A DNA stretch of 64,000 nt from Hymenobacter frigidus (GCF_014640435.1 NZ_BMGY01000004.1:112421-176420), one strand, 5' to 3'; numbered from the stretch's first letter, positions 17,282 to 26,667 are shown. Numbers and translations: made by a program. The notes: generated by a model from the letters alone, not told the origin.

Positions 17282-20200
17282 ATGATTCAACCTCTACGTA
17301 TTGGGCTACTGTGCGCCCTGCCACTGCTAGCCGCGGCTGCCGTTTCGGGTCAAGCGCTACCTGCCGATGGCACACCTCAGTTGCGGCTACTCCCGGCCCC
17401 AAACGGGGCCGCTCTGCGCCAGCTCCCGCTCGATAGCCGCGCGCTGCTCCGCCAGGAGCTGGCCCTGCGCCCCACCGACGACCTGCGCGCCCTGCGCGTG
17501 GAAACCGACGAGCTGGGCCAGCGCCACGAGCGGTTTCAGCAATACTTCAATGGGGTGAAAGTGGAGCACGGCCAGTATACCGTGCACCGCACGGCCGGCG
17601 TGCTCAGCGGCGAGTTTAAGCCCGTGTCCGCCACCCTCAGCACCAAGCCCGCCCTGAGCGCTGCCGCCGCCTTGCAGCGCGCCCTAGCCACTATAGGAGC
17701 CAGCCGCTACATGTGGGACGATGCCGCCGAAGAAGCCGGCCTCAAGCGCGAGCAGGGTAACTCCGCCGCTACTTACCGCCCTACCGGCGAGCTGGTGGTG
17801 GTGGAGGATTACCGCCAGCCCAACGCCGCTCAGCGCCCGCTGGTGCTGGCCTGGAAATTCAACGTGTATGCCCAGGAGCCGCGCAGCCGCGCCTACGTAT
17901 ATGTGGAGGCCCGCACCGGCGACGTGGTGCTGCGCGACGATATCATCAAGCACGCCGCCGGGCTGCTGCCAGCGGGCGCGCAGGCCGCCAAAGCTGGTGC
18001 TACCCGGCCCGCTGGGGTGCGGGGCACGCAGGTGGCCGCCACCGGCACGTTTGCCACGCGCTACATGGGCAGCCGGCAAGTGGCTACCGACTTGCTCGGC
18101 GGCAGTTACCGGCTGCGCGACTACACCCGCGCCGCCGGCATCGAAACCTACAACCTGCGCACCAGCACCAGCCTGGCCGGGGCCATTGACTTCACCGATA
18201 CCGACAATAACTGGACGGCCGCCGAGTTCAACAACGCCGCCAAGGACAATGCCGCGCTCGACGCGCACTTTGGCTCGACCCAGGTATATGACTACTGGCA
18301 GACCGTGCACGGCCGCAACTCCTGGGACGGCCTGGGTGGCAAGCTGGTGAACTACGTGCACTACCGCGCCGCTTACGACAACGCCAGCTGGAACGGCACG
18401 GCCATGCAGTACGGCGACGGGGCCACGGCCTTCAGCCCCCTTACTGCCCTGGACGTGTGCGCGCACGAAACCGGCCACGGCATCTGCCAGGCCACGGCCG
18501 GCCTGGTGTACCGGAACGAATCGGGAGCCCTCAACGAAGGCTTCTCCGATATTTGGGGCGCGGCCGTGGAGTTCGCCACCGACCCCACCAAGCAAACCTG
18601 GATTGTGGGCGAAGACATCAGCCTGACTTCGGGCGGCCTGCGCTCGATGAGCAACCCGCTGAGCACGGCCGTGCTCTCGACCTGCCCGGCCAACTACCGG
18701 GGCCGCCGCTGGAACTTCGGCACAACGGATAACGGCGGGGTACATACCAATTCGGGCGTGCTCAACCATTGGTTTTATATTCTGAGCGTGGGCAAAACCG
18801 GCGTGAACGAACAGCAGCAGGCCTACGCCGTCACGGGCATCGGCATCAGCAAGGCCGCGCGTATTGCTTACCGCGCCGAGCGCCTCTACCTCACGCCGAA
18901 TTCCGACTACCGTTCGGCGCGGGTATTTACCATTCAGGCCGCTACGGATTTGTTCGGAGCCAATTCGGCCGAAGTAACGGCCGTGATTGATGCCTGGTAC
19001 GCCGTGGGCCTGGGTACCAGCAGCTCGGCCCCGGCTGGTGCGCAGGCCCAGTGCCTCGCCGACGACGCCGCCGTGCTTACGGCGGTGGCTTCCTCCACGG
19101 CTATCTGCGCTGGCAGCCCGCTCACCCTCACGGCCACGGCCGCTTTCCCGAGCACCCGCCGCATGCGCAACACCACGGCCACGGCCTTGCCCGACGGCGC
19201 TACCGCCTTCACGGCCCTGCCCGTGTACAGCACGGCCGTAACGTTCGGCTCCACGCTGCAGCGTGGGCTCGAAAATGCTTATCGCAACTACTCCGACCTG
19301 ACCGGCGTGCGGGTGCGCCTCGCGCACGCCCAGCCCGGCCAGGTGGCCCTGCGGCTGGCTGTGCGTGGCACCGACGGCACCACCAGTTACCTGAATCTGG
19401 CCCCGGCACTGCCTACCGCCAGCGGCTCCGCGCCGGTGGCGCTCGACCTCACCTTTGCCACCAGCGCTACAACCGCTCTGCCCGCTACGGTGGCCGGCAG
19501 CACGCTCACGGGCACGTTCCAGGCGGCGGCGGCTTTCGGCAGCATCACGCCGGGCACGTTGGCCAACATCAGCCTCGAAGCCCAGGATAGCCAGGCTGGC
19601 AGCACCGGCACCATCGAGCTGGTGGAGCTGCTCTTTACCCGTATTGCCACTGATGCGCCCTCGGTGCGCTGGGTGGGCCCGGGCCTGGAGGCCATCAGCC
19701 TGACCACGACCACCACGCCGGCCGGCCCGGTGGGCGGCGGCACCGCCACTTACCGCTACACCGTGCTGGCCTCCGACCCGTTCTTCGGCTGCACCAGCGC
19801 CCAAGCCGTGACGGTGACGGTGAGCCAGCCGGTATTAACCGCTACGGCGCTGCAAACGGCCCTGTGCGCCGGGCGCGGCCAGGCATTCGGCCCCATCGAC
19901 CTGCGCGTGACGGCCGACGATAGCGTGGCCGGGCAGACGTATTCCTGGACCGGCCCCGCCGGCTACTCGGCCGTGGGTAAGAACCGCCGCACCACGCCCA
20001 CCCTGGCCGGCCGCTTGCGCTACATCGTGAACACCGCCACGCCGGGCTCGAACTGCGCCGTGCAGCAAACCGTGACGGTGATAGCCCGCCGTCCGGTGGC
20101 CGCCGCCCCAGCGGGCCTCGATTCGGTGTCCTGCGCCAGCGCCACCACCCGTCTGCGGAGCCGTCCTTTTGAAAACCAGCTCACCGGTCCGTATCAGTTC

Positions 20201-21958
20201 GCCGGGAGCAGGCAGATTCCGGACAACAACCCCGTGGGAGTGCGCATTCCGCTCACCGTGGCGGGTTCGGCTGAGGGTTTTTTCGACCTGCGCGGCGTCC
20301 GCGTCAGCATCACCCACCCCTACACCGGCGACCTCATTCTGTATGTGGAAGCGCCCGATGGCACCCGCGTGCTGCTGAGCCGCTTGAACGGTGGCGCGGG
20401 CGGCAACTACCAGAACACCCTGTTTGTGGACTCGGTGGGTGCCCGCGCCCTGGGCACGGGTGCCGCGCCCTTCCTGGGCAGCTGGAAAGTTGACGAGCCC
20501 ACGGGCTTCGCCAAGCTGCGCAATGCGTCCCAGACCGGTACCTGGAACCTGTTTGTGGTGGATGCCGGCCCCTCCGACGTGGGCCCCGTAACGGCCTGGA
20601 GCCTGGTAACCCGCGACAACAGCGTGACTTGGAGCGGCCCCAACGGCATCACGGCCACGGGCAGCAACGTGCTGGCGGCTACTCCGGCTACCCCCGGCCG
20701 CTACCGCTACATCGGTGTCACTACCACGGCGGGCGGCTGCACTTTCCGCGATACCGTGGACGTGCGCGTGGCCCCCAGCCCCGAATGGCACTTGCGCCAG
20801 AACACTGACCTGGCCTTAGCTGCCAACTGGACCTGCCTGCCCACGCCCACCACCGATGCCGAAGTACGCGGCATGGCTAACGGCCAGCCTGTTCTGACAG
20901 CCGGTCTGGTGCAAGTGCGCAACCTCACCCTGCGTACTGGCACGGCGCTGGCTCTCAATGGCGGCACGCTGGAAGTGTACGGCAGCCTGACCCTGGAGCC
21001 CGGGGCTACCATTGCCGGCACCAACGGCACACTTAGTTTACGCGGTGCCGCCGTCACGCTCACCGCTCCCGCGGCCACTGCTTTCCAGGTCCCGCGCCTG
21101 CTCGTGAACCTGCCCGCCGCCACCGATACTGCCCGCCTGGCCCAGGCTCTCACCGTGGGCACGGCCGTCGTTATGCAGCGTGGTGTTTTGAAAACTCAGG
21201 CTTCGACCCTGGCCCTGCTTGCGGGCGCTACCATTGCTGAAACCGTCGATTCTTATGTGTCGGGCCGGTTGGTGACTTCGGGGGCATTGGCGGTGAACAG
21301 CAGCCAGGATTTTGGCGGCGTCGGCCTCACCGTTTCCCAGGTTTCGGGTAGCCTGGGTTCCGTCAACCTCACGCGTAGCACTGACCAGGCCATTGGCCGG
21401 GCCCCGGCCCGCACCAGCATTCGCCGCTATTTCACCCTGAGCTTCCTGCCTACCGTTGCTATCAGTGGCACCATGCGGCTTAACTACCGCGATGCCGAGC
21501 TGAACGGCCTGGCCGAAGCCGACCTGCAGCCCTTCTACACCGGTGCGGTGGGACCACCCACGGGGCCGTGGTCGCCCCTCGCCCGCACGGCTCAAAGCAG
21601 CACGCAGAACTACGTGGAATGGAGTTCGGCCCTCGCCGGCACTTTCACCCTTAGCACGCCCAGCGCCATGCTGCCTACCCGCAACGCGGCCAATGCCAGC
21701 TTTGTGGTGCAGGCGCAGCCGGTGCCGTTTGGCGCGGCCGGTTTCTCGCTTTCGGTGCAGGCTGCCCGGCCGCAGGCCGCCGCCTCGGTGGCCGTATACG
21801 ACCTGGCTGGTCGCCTGCTGGTGCAGCGTTCGGTGGCCGTGCCCGTTGGGCTGAGCGCTGTGGCCCTTCCCGAAACCGGTCGCCTGGCCGCCGGCGTGTA
21901 CGTGGTGCGCGTGCTGCTGAATAACGAAATTCAGACCCTGCGCGTGACCCGGGAATAA
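17282..21958 (+). CDS. Large secreted M4 (thermolysin-family) metalloprotease with P domain and T9SS sorting domain
   Basis: The product has 1558 residues. A signal peptide (PLLAAAAVSGQA) is followed by a fungalysin/thermolysin-type propeptide (FQQYFNGVKVEHGQYTVHRTAG and a PepSY-like segment). The catalytic domain has HETGH at ~395-399 and the third zinc ligand Glu in NEGFSDIWG near 419, with GVHTNSGVLNHWFY near the substrate site. Ig-like modules with repeated serine/threonine strands follow, then a proprotein-convertase P domain near 965-1110 (LRGVRVSITHPYTGDLILYVEAPDG, GTWNLFVVDAG). The C-terminus VYDLAGRLLVQRS...LAAGVYVVRVLL is a T9SS type A signal. It should be exported by the type IX system as an extracellular protease. 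Confidence 0.92.
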   Translation: MIQPLRIGLLCALPLLAAAAVSGQALPADGTPQLRLLPAPNGAALRQLPLDSRALLRQELALRPTDDLRALRVETDELGQRHERFQQYFNGVKVEHGQYTVHRTAGVLSGEFKPVSATLSTKPALSAAAALQRALATIGASRYMWDDAAEEAGLKREQGNSAATYRPTGELVVVEDYRQPNAAQRPLVLAWKFNVYAQEPRSRAYVYVEARTGDVVLRDDIIKHAAGLLPAGAQAAKAGATRPAGVRGTQVAATGTFATRYMGSRQVATDLLGGSYRLRDYTRAAGIETYNLRTSTSLAGAIDFTDTDNNWTAAEFNNAAKDNAALDAHFGSTQVYDYWQTVHGRNSWDGLGGKLVNYVHYRAAYDNASWNGTAMQYGDGATAFSPLTALDVCAHETGHGICQATAGLVYRNESGALNEGFSDIWGAAVEFATDPTKQTWIVGEDISLTSGGLRSMSNPLSTAVLSTCPANYRGRRWNFGTTDNGGVHTNSGVLNHWFYILSVGKTGVNEQQQAYAVTGIGISKAARIAYRAERLYLTPNSDYRSARVFTIQAATDLFGANSAEVTAVIDAWYAVGLGTSSSAPAGAQAQCLADDAAVLTAVASSTAICAGSPLTLTATAAFPSTRRMRNTTATALPDGATAFTALPVYSTAVTFGSTLQRGLENAYRNYSDLTGVRVRLAHAQPGQVALRLAVRGTDGTTSYLNLAPALPTASGSAPVALDLTFATSATTALPATVAGSTLTGTFQAAAAFGSITPGTLANISLEAQDSQAGSTGTIELVELLFTRIATDAPSVRWVGPGLEAISLTTTTTPAGPVGGGTATYRYTVLASDPFFGCTSAQAVTVTVSQPVLTATALQTALCAGRGQAFGPIDLRVTADDSVAGQTYSWTGPAGYSAVGKNRRTTPTLAGRLRYIVNTATPGSNCAVQQTVTVIARRPVAAAPAGLDSVSCASATTRLRSRPFENQLTGPYQFAGSRQIPDNNPVGVRIPLTVAGSAEGFFDLRGVRVSITHPYTGDLILYVEAPDGTRVLLSRLNGGAGGNYQNTLFVDSVGARALGTGAAPFLGSWKVDEPTGFAKLRNASQTGTWNLFVVDAGPSDVGPVTAWSLVTRDNSVTWSGPNGITATGSNVLAATPATPGRYRYIGVTTTAGGCTFRDTVDVRVAPSPEWHLRQNTDLALAANWTCLPTPTTDAEVRGMANGQPVLTAGLVQVRNLTLRTGTALALNGGTLEVYGSLTLEPGATIAGTNGTLSLRGAAVTLTAPAATAFQVPRLLVNLPAATDTARLAQALTVGTAVVMQRGVLKTQASTLALLAGATIAETVDSYVSGRLVTSGALAVNSSQDFGGVGLTVSQVSGSLGSVNLTRSTDQAIGRAPARTSIRRYFTLSFLPTVAISGTMRLNYRDAELNGLAEADLQPFYTGAVGPPTGPWSPLARTAQSSTQNYVEWSSALAGTFTLSTPSAMLPTRNAANASFVVQAQPVPFGAAGFSLSVQAARPQAAASVAVYDLAGRLLVQRSVAVPVGLSAVALPETGRLAAGVYVVRVLLNNEIQTLRVTRE

Positions 21959-21977
21959 CCCACTGCCGCTCGTTTAG

Positions 21978-22044
21978 AAACGGCGCTTCGGCCCCATCAC
22001 AGGAGCATGGCTTCAACTGGATGGGGGCCCGAAGCGCCGTTTTT
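21978..22044 (+). terminator. Terminator after the protease gene
   Basis: AAACGGCGCTTCGG pairs with CCGAAGCGCCGTTT, followed by T's, with a 30-base loop; it starts 20 bases after the stop. Confidence 0.8.
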
Positions 22045-22182
22045 GCGTTGGGGCTTCTGCGCCAGCTCGGTGCATAATCTGCGTAACTTTCCTTCGTTAC
22101 CAACCCATTGTTGAGCCCACTTTAGATGAGGTCCGATTTCGATAATTCGCTGCCCCCGAGCCGGACCACGACTAACCGTGAT

Positions 22183-22210
22183 GTAGCGCGAACTACAGAG
22201 TTCGCGCTAC
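22183..22210. repeat. Short palindromic repeat, family 2 (GTAGCGCG...), overlapping a stop codon
   Basis: GTAGCGCGAACT - ACAG - AGTTCGCGCTAC is a perfect 12-bp stem. The TAG stop of the leftward glycosyltransferase gene (22207-22209) is the first TAG of this repeat. A related, longer copy lies at 62316-62398. Confidence 0.85.
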
Positions 22211-22947
22211 AGTTTGTCCTGCCGAATGAGGGCGCGGTAGATGCGCAATAGCATCGGCTGCGGCACGCGTAGGCGATAGAGTAAGGTGAGTAGATAGAAA
22301 ACTCCCTGCAGCCGGAAAATGCCGTTTTCCCGATACTTGCGGGCCGAGGTGGTGATTTTAGCTGGCAATACTCGGAGCTTGGTGTGCTGCTTGAGCCGCC
22401 GCGTAATCTCCTGGTCCTCCATCACAATGAAGTCCTCGCGGTAGCCGCCAGCTTGCTCAAACACGGCTTTGAGCGCGAACAAACTCTGGTCGCCGAAGCG
22501 GGCTGCTTCCACATCGAAGCGCGTAAACCAGGCGTTGGCCCGCAAAAACCAGTGGGACATGTCGAAGGCCAGGCGGTAGCAGCCGCAGCCGTAGCCCGCG
22601 CCCACCGCCCGCCGAATATCATCCGGGAAGCCAACGGGCGGGTACGTGTCGGCGTGCAGAAAATACAGGATGCTGCCCGCCGCGTGCCGGGCCCCGTAGT
22701 TAAGTTGCGCGGCGCGGCCTTTGGTGGGGCAGGCCAGCACGCGGGCTCCGGCTTCCCGGGCCAGGGCGGCGGTAGCATCGGTGCTTTGCCCGTCGGCGAT
22801 AATGATTTCAACGTTTGCCTCAGGGTGCGCCCCGGCCTGGCGCAGGTGCCGTAGCAAAGCCGGCAGAGCGGCCGCCTCGTTGTAGGTGGGGATGATGATG
22901 CTTATCAGCTCCGGCGCGGTTGGGGCAGAAGGAGGCTGGGTTGGCAT
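22207..22947 (-). CDS. Family 2 glycosyltransferase (TIGR04283-like)
   Basis: The product has 246 residues with the GT-A fold: ISIIIPTYNEAAALPALLRHL at the N-terminus, IIADGQSTDAT, the metal-site region YFLHADTYPP, and VMEDQEITRRLK near residue 190. The pattern CPTKGRAAQLNYGA plus LHADT fits the small subfamily that includes arsenosugar-associated glycosyltransferases (TIGR04283). The start ATG 22947 (MPTQPPSAP) is preferred; the open frame further up to 23019 is made only of repeat copy D. The substrate cannot be deduced. The stop codon lies in a family 2 repeat. Confidence 0.85.
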   Translation of the reverse strand: MPTQPPSAPTAPELISIIIPTYNEAAALPALLRHLRQAGAHPEANVEIIIADGQSTDATAALAREAGARVLACPTKGRAAQLNYGARHAAGSILYFLHADTYPPVGFPDDIRRAVGAGYGCGCYRLAFDMSHWFLRANAWFTRFDVEAARFGDQSLFALKAVFEQAGGYREDFIVMEDQEITRRLKQHTKLRVLPAKITTSARKYRENGIFRLQGVFYLLTLLYRLRVPQPMLLRIYRALIRQDKL

Positions 22948-22976
22948 CAGTGAGTTGAGTGGAGAGTTGTTAATCA

Positions 22977-23083
22977 AAAGAACGTCATGCTGAGCGCAGC
23001 CGAAGCATCTTGCTCGCATCGTTGAACGATTGAGTTAGTACCACACGCGAGATGCTTCGACTACGCTCAGCATGACGTTCTTT
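22977..23083. repeat. Dispersed inverted repeat, family 1, copy D
   Basis: The arms AAAAGAACGTCATGCTGAGC... and ...GCTCAGCATGACGTTCTTTC flank 30 unpaired bases; inner arms TTGCTCGC / GCGAG. It lies between two leftward genes. Confidence 0.92.
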
Positions 23084-23111
23084 CGATTACCGATTACCGA
23101 TTACCGATTAC
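23084..23111. repeat. Four tandem copies of CGATTAC
   Basis: The 7-base unit CGATTAC is repeated exactly four times directly beside repeat copy D and 3 bases before the stop of the next leftward gene. Confidence 0.9.
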
Positions 23112-23113
23112 CA

Positions 23114-23752
23114 TTAGTTCAAGTAAGGCGACTCCAACTCCTGGCCCATGCTGGTGAGCGTGTCGGGGCTGTGGCGGCCGGTGAGGCGGGTGCTCAGGGC
23201 GCGGGCTTCGGGCGCGCTCAGCACGTCGAGCTCGTGCAGCCACGCTACGCGGCGCAGCTGCGGCTCGATGAAGCCCAGCGGGTTAATCTGGCCGTATTCA
23301 TCGCGCAGGTAGGTTTTGGTGCGGCGTTCCAGCTCGGCCACCAATGCCCGGAACTGCTTGCGCTGCCAGGGCCGGCCCGCCAGCGTGAGGGCGAGGTGAG
23401 CCGTTTGCAGCCGAAACGTGCACCACTGCTGCTCGAAGCGCAGCCACATGGCCAGCGCGTTGATTCCCAGAATCAGCCACCACCAGTACAGCGCCGACGT
23501 AGCCTGGCCGGTAGCCAGCCACTCGCGCCAGGGGCCGCTGCCCAGCACCACCAGTATCAAGACCGTCATCAGCACTTGGTTGGTAGGAATTTGGCGATGC
23601 TCGCCCGACTGCATGGGCAGAATTTCCTCGTACGGAACTTCGGTTTCGAGCGTGGCCACTCCTTGGGGGTTGCGCTTGCACACGTACAGGCTTTCGGCCC
23701 GCAAGGCAATGTGCGTGGTACCCAGGAAAAGCTGTTTTTGGATGAAAATCAT
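23114..23752 (-). CDS. Membrane protein of unknown function
   Basis: The product has 212 residues. The N-terminal ~60 residues read like a small beta domain that senses or binds (LRAESLYVCKRNPQGVATLETEVPYEEI). Two predicted membrane spans follow at ~62-75 (VLMTVLILVVLG) and ~88-105 (YWWWLILGINALAMWL), then a basic cytoplasmic tail with LERRTKTYLRDEYGQINPLGFIEP. I do not recognise the family. It stands between repeat copy D and the site-2 protease gene on the same strand. Confidence 0.65.
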   Translation of the reverse strand: MIFIQKQLFLGTTHIALRAESLYVCKRNPQGVATLETEVPYEEILPMQSGEHRQIPTNQVLMTVLILVVLGSGPWREWLATGQATSALYWWWLILGINALAMWLRFEQQWCTFRLQTAHLALTLAGRPWQRKQFRALVAELERRTKTYLRDEYGQINPLGFIEPQLRRVAWLHELDVLSAPEARALSTRLTGRHSPDTLTSMGQELESPYLN

Positions 23753-23856
23753 TCAGAGAAAGGCGAACAGCAGCGCAGGCTTACGCAGGCACCGCCCGGA
23801 ATAATGTTGATAGAAATACTGCTGGTAACCAGCCGAATGGCAAGCGAAAGTTTGCG

Positions 23857-25149
23857 CTACTTAAATGGACTTGGCGTAAAGCACACCACAAAAATAGCCA
23901 CCATAACCCAACCCAGAAGGTGCCGGCCGCGGCTAAGCGGCCGCTCATCGGGCGCGGGCGGATGGTAGATGCCCGTGAGCCGCCCCAGCAGCAGGCCAAA
24001 CACCAGCCAGCCCGGGTTGCCGGTAGCCGCCGGCCAGACTGCCGCGCACGCCACCTGCGCCCCCCAGATGCCCGCCGCCAGCAGCAGTCCCTGGCGCGGC
24101 CGGGGCAGCACCCGCCAGAATATCAGGGCCAGGTAGCCGGCGTAGACGGGCGCCCCGTAAGCCCAGGTTTGCCAGTCGTTGCGCGGGGAGAATATCCCCA
24201 GGCCGGCATAAAAAATGAAGGCCACGAATAGCACCAGCACCAGCCGGTTGAAGCGCCCCGGCCCCAGCAAGCCGTAGAGAATGTGGCCGCCGTCGAGCTG
24301 GCCCAGGGGTAGTAGGTTGAGGGCCGTGAAGAACAGGCTGAGCGCGCCGGCCAGCAGCACGGGGTAGTGCAGCAGCTCGTTGACGTGCGGCAGCCGGGCG
24401 GGGTCGGCCAGGGCGGTTTCGAGCCAGCGGTAGATGAGCGGCCGGGCCAGCGTGTAGCCGCCCGAGGTGCCCGGCGGGTACACGTGGCGGGCATAATCGG
24501 CCCCGTACTGCGCGTAATCGGGGTGAATGGCAAACAGGTAGTCCAGCGGCGGCAGGTGCGTGAAGCCGTACACCAGCACCGCTATCGCCACCACAAAGCC
24601 CGCCAGTGGCCCGGCTAGTCCGATGTCGAAGAACTCGCGCCGCGAAAAAATCCGCTCCCGAATGCGAATAATGGCCCCGAACGTACCCAACCCCATCGGA
24701 AAGGGAATGAAGTAGGGCAGCGACGTGCGTACCCGGTTATAGCGCGCCGTGAAGTAGTGCCCAAACTCATGCACCGTGAGCACCCCCAGAAACGGCACCG
24801 CAAACCACAGCCCCCGCTCCAGCTCGGCCCACAGTGCCGGCCCGCGCAGCAAAAACACCCGCCACGGGAGCCAGTTGAGCGGTTCTTCCTGGGCCTGGGT
24901 GAGCTGGATGCCCGCCAGCGTGGTGGTCACGAGCGTAAGCAGAAACAGGCCGCCGTGCAGCGCCGCCGTGCGCCTGGGCGAAGGCGCGGGCTCGTACCCG
25001 GCAAACCGCTCGAAGCGGCGGAATAAGTGGCGGGCCCAGCGGGTGCGGGTTAGGGGGCGGCCGTCGGCCGGGGGAGCGGCCACATCGGCCGGAAAACCCG
25101 CAAATTCTGGTTCAGACGGTGGCGGGGGCGTATTCTCGGGGAAAGGCAC
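23857..25149 (-). CDS. Site-2 protease-type membrane metalloprotease (M50)
   Basis: The product has 430 residues with about eight hydrophobic segments. The zinc site HEFGH is at ~125-129 in LTVHEFGHYFTARYNRVRTSLPYFIPFP, and the third ligand motif NLLPLGQLDGGHIL lies near 280. These are the two signatures of S2P intramembrane proteases, which cut membrane-bound regulators within the lipid bilayer. No PDZ domain is present. Its start (25149) lies 38 bases inside the end of the HAD phosphatase gene, so the two are probably co-transcribed. The substrate is unknown. Confidence 0.88.
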   Translation of the reverse strand: MPFPENTPPPPSEPEFAGFPADVAAPPADGRPLTRTRWARHLFRRFERFAGYEPAPSPRRTAALHGGLFLLTLVTTTLAGIQLTQAQEEPLNWLPWRVFLLRGPALWAELERGLWFAVPFLGVLTVHEFGHYFTARYNRVRTSLPYFIPFPMGLGTFGAIIRIRERIFSRREFFDIGLAGPLAGFVVAIAVLVYGFTHLPPLDYLFAIHPDYAQYGADYARHVYPPGTSGGYTLARPLIYRWLETALADPARLPHVNELLHYPVLLAGALSLFFTALNLLPLGQLDGGHILYGLLGPGRFNRLVLVLFVAFIFYAGLGIFSPRNDWQTWAYGAPVYAGYLALIFWRVLPRPRQGLLLAAGIWGAQVACAAVWPAATGNPGWLVFGLLLGRLTGIYHPPAPDERPLSRGRHLLGWVMVAIFVVCFTPSPFK

Positions 25150-25786
25150 GGAGAGCTTCGGGCAGGGCGGTGAGGAGGGTGAGGGGCGGGGCTAGGTGCA
25201 GCACCCGCAAGCCCAGGCGGCGGGCGGTGGCCACGTGCTGCGGACTGTCTTCGATAAATAACACGTCGGCGGCCTGCCAGTTCATTTCGGCCAGCGCGTG
25301 GCGGAAGATTTCCTCGCCCGGCTTGCGCAAGCCCACCTCCTGGGAGTAGAAGACGCGGTCGAGTACGTCGGCAATGCCGTTTTTGAAGCCGTACTTGGTG
25401 GCCAGCCGCTGGTTGATTTCGGCAATGTGCAGCGCATTGGTGTTGCTGAGCAGCGCCGTTTGGTGGCCCTGCCGGCGCAGCTCGCCGATGAGGGCGAGGC
25501 GCTCGGCGGGCACGTCGAGCAGCATGGCGTGCCAGGCGGCATCCAGCTCGGCGTCGGTGGCGTCGAGGTCGTAGGCTTCGCGCAGGCCGGTTCGGAATTC
25601 GGCGGGGGAGAGGTGGCCGGTTTCAAACTTATCAAACAGTTCGGCCTGCTGGGCCTGACTGAAGGCAATGGTACTGCCGGCCCTACCGGGTACGACCCGG
25701 CTCAGCCGGCGGATGGCGGTGGGGGTGGCGTCGTAATCGATGTCGATGATGACGCCGCCGAAATCAAATAGCAAATGAGGAAGCAT
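25112..25786 (-). CDS. HAD-superfamily phosphatase
   Basis: The product has 224 residues from ATG 25786 (MLPHLLFDFGGVI). Motif I is FDFGGVI, with Asp as the nucleophile; motif II is LLSNTNALH, with the Ser/Thr at its end; the motif III Lys is in GLRKPGEEIF; and motif IV is FIEDSPQHV. The cap is helical, as in HAD-IA (YihX-like) sugar-phosphate phosphatases. The substrate is not determinable. The frame is open upstream to 25891 but shows no family similarity there. It overlaps the site-2 protease gene by 38 bases. Confidence 0.88.
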   Translation of the reverse strand: MLPHLLFDFGGVIIDIDYDATPTAIRRLSRVVPGRAGSTIAFSQAQQAELFDKFETGHLSPAEFRTGLREAYDLDATDAELDAAWHAMLLDVPAERLALIGELRRQGHQTALLSNTNALHIAEINQRLATKYGFKNGIADVLDRVFYSQEVGLRKPGEEIFRHALAEMNWQAADVLFIEDSPQHVATARRLGLRVLHLAPPLTLLTALPEALRAFPREYAPATV

Positions 25787-25886
25787 GAGGTGGGTTTTGC
25801 TCGGGGTTGGTTCTGGATTGCGGATGCTTCTGCGGGCGTGTGAAAAAATAAGAAAGCAGCAACCCGTAACTATCTGACGAAGGTCG

Positions 25887-25894
25887 TACATTTG
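25887..25894 (+). promoter_or_regulatory. Candidate -7 promoter box for the split tRNA gene
   Basis: TACATTTG fits the Bacteroidota TAnnTTTG consensus exactly and lies 66 bases before the first tRNA base. No convincing TTTG -33 box is visible. Confidence 0.4.
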
Positions 25895-25997
25895 TACCGT
25901 CGAAGGGCCAGCAATGGCAAGCGTTTAACGGTTAAACAGTTAAGCACTGCCTTCGGCAACGGGCCTATAGCTCAATCGGTTAGAGCAGCTGACTCAT

Positions 25998-26667
25998 CAA
26001 GTAGGCGTTCTTTGAATTTATGAAGCAGTGCGTTGTTTGTGAACAACCGATAGCTGGTCAGAAGCAGAAGTATTGCAGCAATGCATGCAAGCAGAAGGAC
26101 CATTACCATCGGGTGAAAACCCAAACAAACACCTACCATTCGCAAACACTCCGGTCGTTGAAGCGCAAGCTCCAACTAATCGAGCTGTTTGGGGGTGGTT
26201 GCCGGAATTGCGGCTACGATGCCAACGTAGCTGCGTTGCATTTCCATCATTCCGACCCGACCATGAAAAGCATGAAGCTCGACATGCGGGTACTTTCCAA
26301 TCGGAGCTGGGAAGCAATTATGGCCGAAGCAGGCAAATGCGAGCTACTCTGCTCCAATTGTCACGCCGAAGAACATCATCCGGAATTGGCGCTTCATACT
26401 ATTCAGCGAATACTTAGCGGTGCCTCCCGGCGGGAAACCACGGGATGAGCAGGGGGTTAATTCAGGGAAACCTGTTCGTGGCAATCGTGCCACGATGGCA
26501 ATCCTGAGCCAAGTCGGGGAACGGTCATAAAAGTACCCGGAAGGTGCAGAGACTAGGAAGTGAGCAGACCATGCAATACGCTTCCACCAACGCCCCCCAC
26601 CTACGTTCGCCTCGGCGAATACGGTGATGAGATAGTCCAACTACTCCGGGAAACCGGAGGAAAGTGA
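25998..26667 (+). ncRNA. Group I self-splicing intron in the anticodon loop
   Basis: The 670-nt intron begins after an exon U and ends in G, as group I introns require. Core elements are clear: P (AATTCAGGGAAACC, 26460-26472), Q (AATCCTGAGCCAAG, from 26500), R (TGCAGAGACTA, 26545-26555) and S (GATAGTCC, 26631-26638). P4 is TCAGG (26462)/CCTGA (26503), P5 is a CGTGGCA-ATCG-TGCCACG hairpin, P7 is GACTA (26551)/TAGTC (26633), P8 is GGAAG (26556)/CTTCC (26581), and a P9 hairpin CTCCGG-GAAA-CCGGAG spans 26645-26660. P1 is not resolved: GTAGG just inside the 5' end and ATGAG at 26445-26449 are candidate guide sequences. The subgroup looks like the IC3-type tRNA introns. Confidence 0.92.
26020..26448 (+). 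CDS. Intron-encoded HNH homing endonuclease
   Basis: This 142-residue gene starts 22 bases after the 5' splice site and ends just before the catalytic core, so it occupies the P1-P2 region. The N-terminal Cys cluster C4-x2-C7 ... C19-x3-C23 (YCSNACKQKDHYHR) is a likely zinc-binding DNA-contact module. Residues 61-120 form an HNH domain: C61-x2-C64, LHFHHSDP (His74, His76, His77), and CSNCHAEEHH (Cys111, Cys114, His115, His119, His120). Such enzymes cut intron-free alleles so that the intron is copied in. Base composition is lower in GC than the neighbouring genes, consistent with recent arrival. Confidence 0.88.
   Translation: MKQCVVCEQPIAGQKQKYCSNACKQKDHYHRVKTQTNTYHSQTLRSLKRKLQLIELFGGGCRNCGYDANVAALHFHHSDPTMKSMKLDMRVLSNRSWEAIMAEAGKCELLCSNCHAEEHHPELALHTIQRILSGASRRETTG

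Noticed and set aside
17684..19804. 706-codon leftward frame opposite the M4 protease gene
   Set aside because: It is a high-GC shadow, Gly/Arg/His-rich, and the sense strand has intact catalytic motifs.
22948..23019. N-terminal extension of the glycosyltransferase (CFGCAQHDVL...)
   Set aside because: The extension is translated repeat copy D; the same peptide wording arises wherever the repeat is read in frame.
26344..26640. 98-codon leftward frame across the intron core
   Set aside because: It runs opposite the catalytic core of the intron, where sequence is explained by RNA structure.
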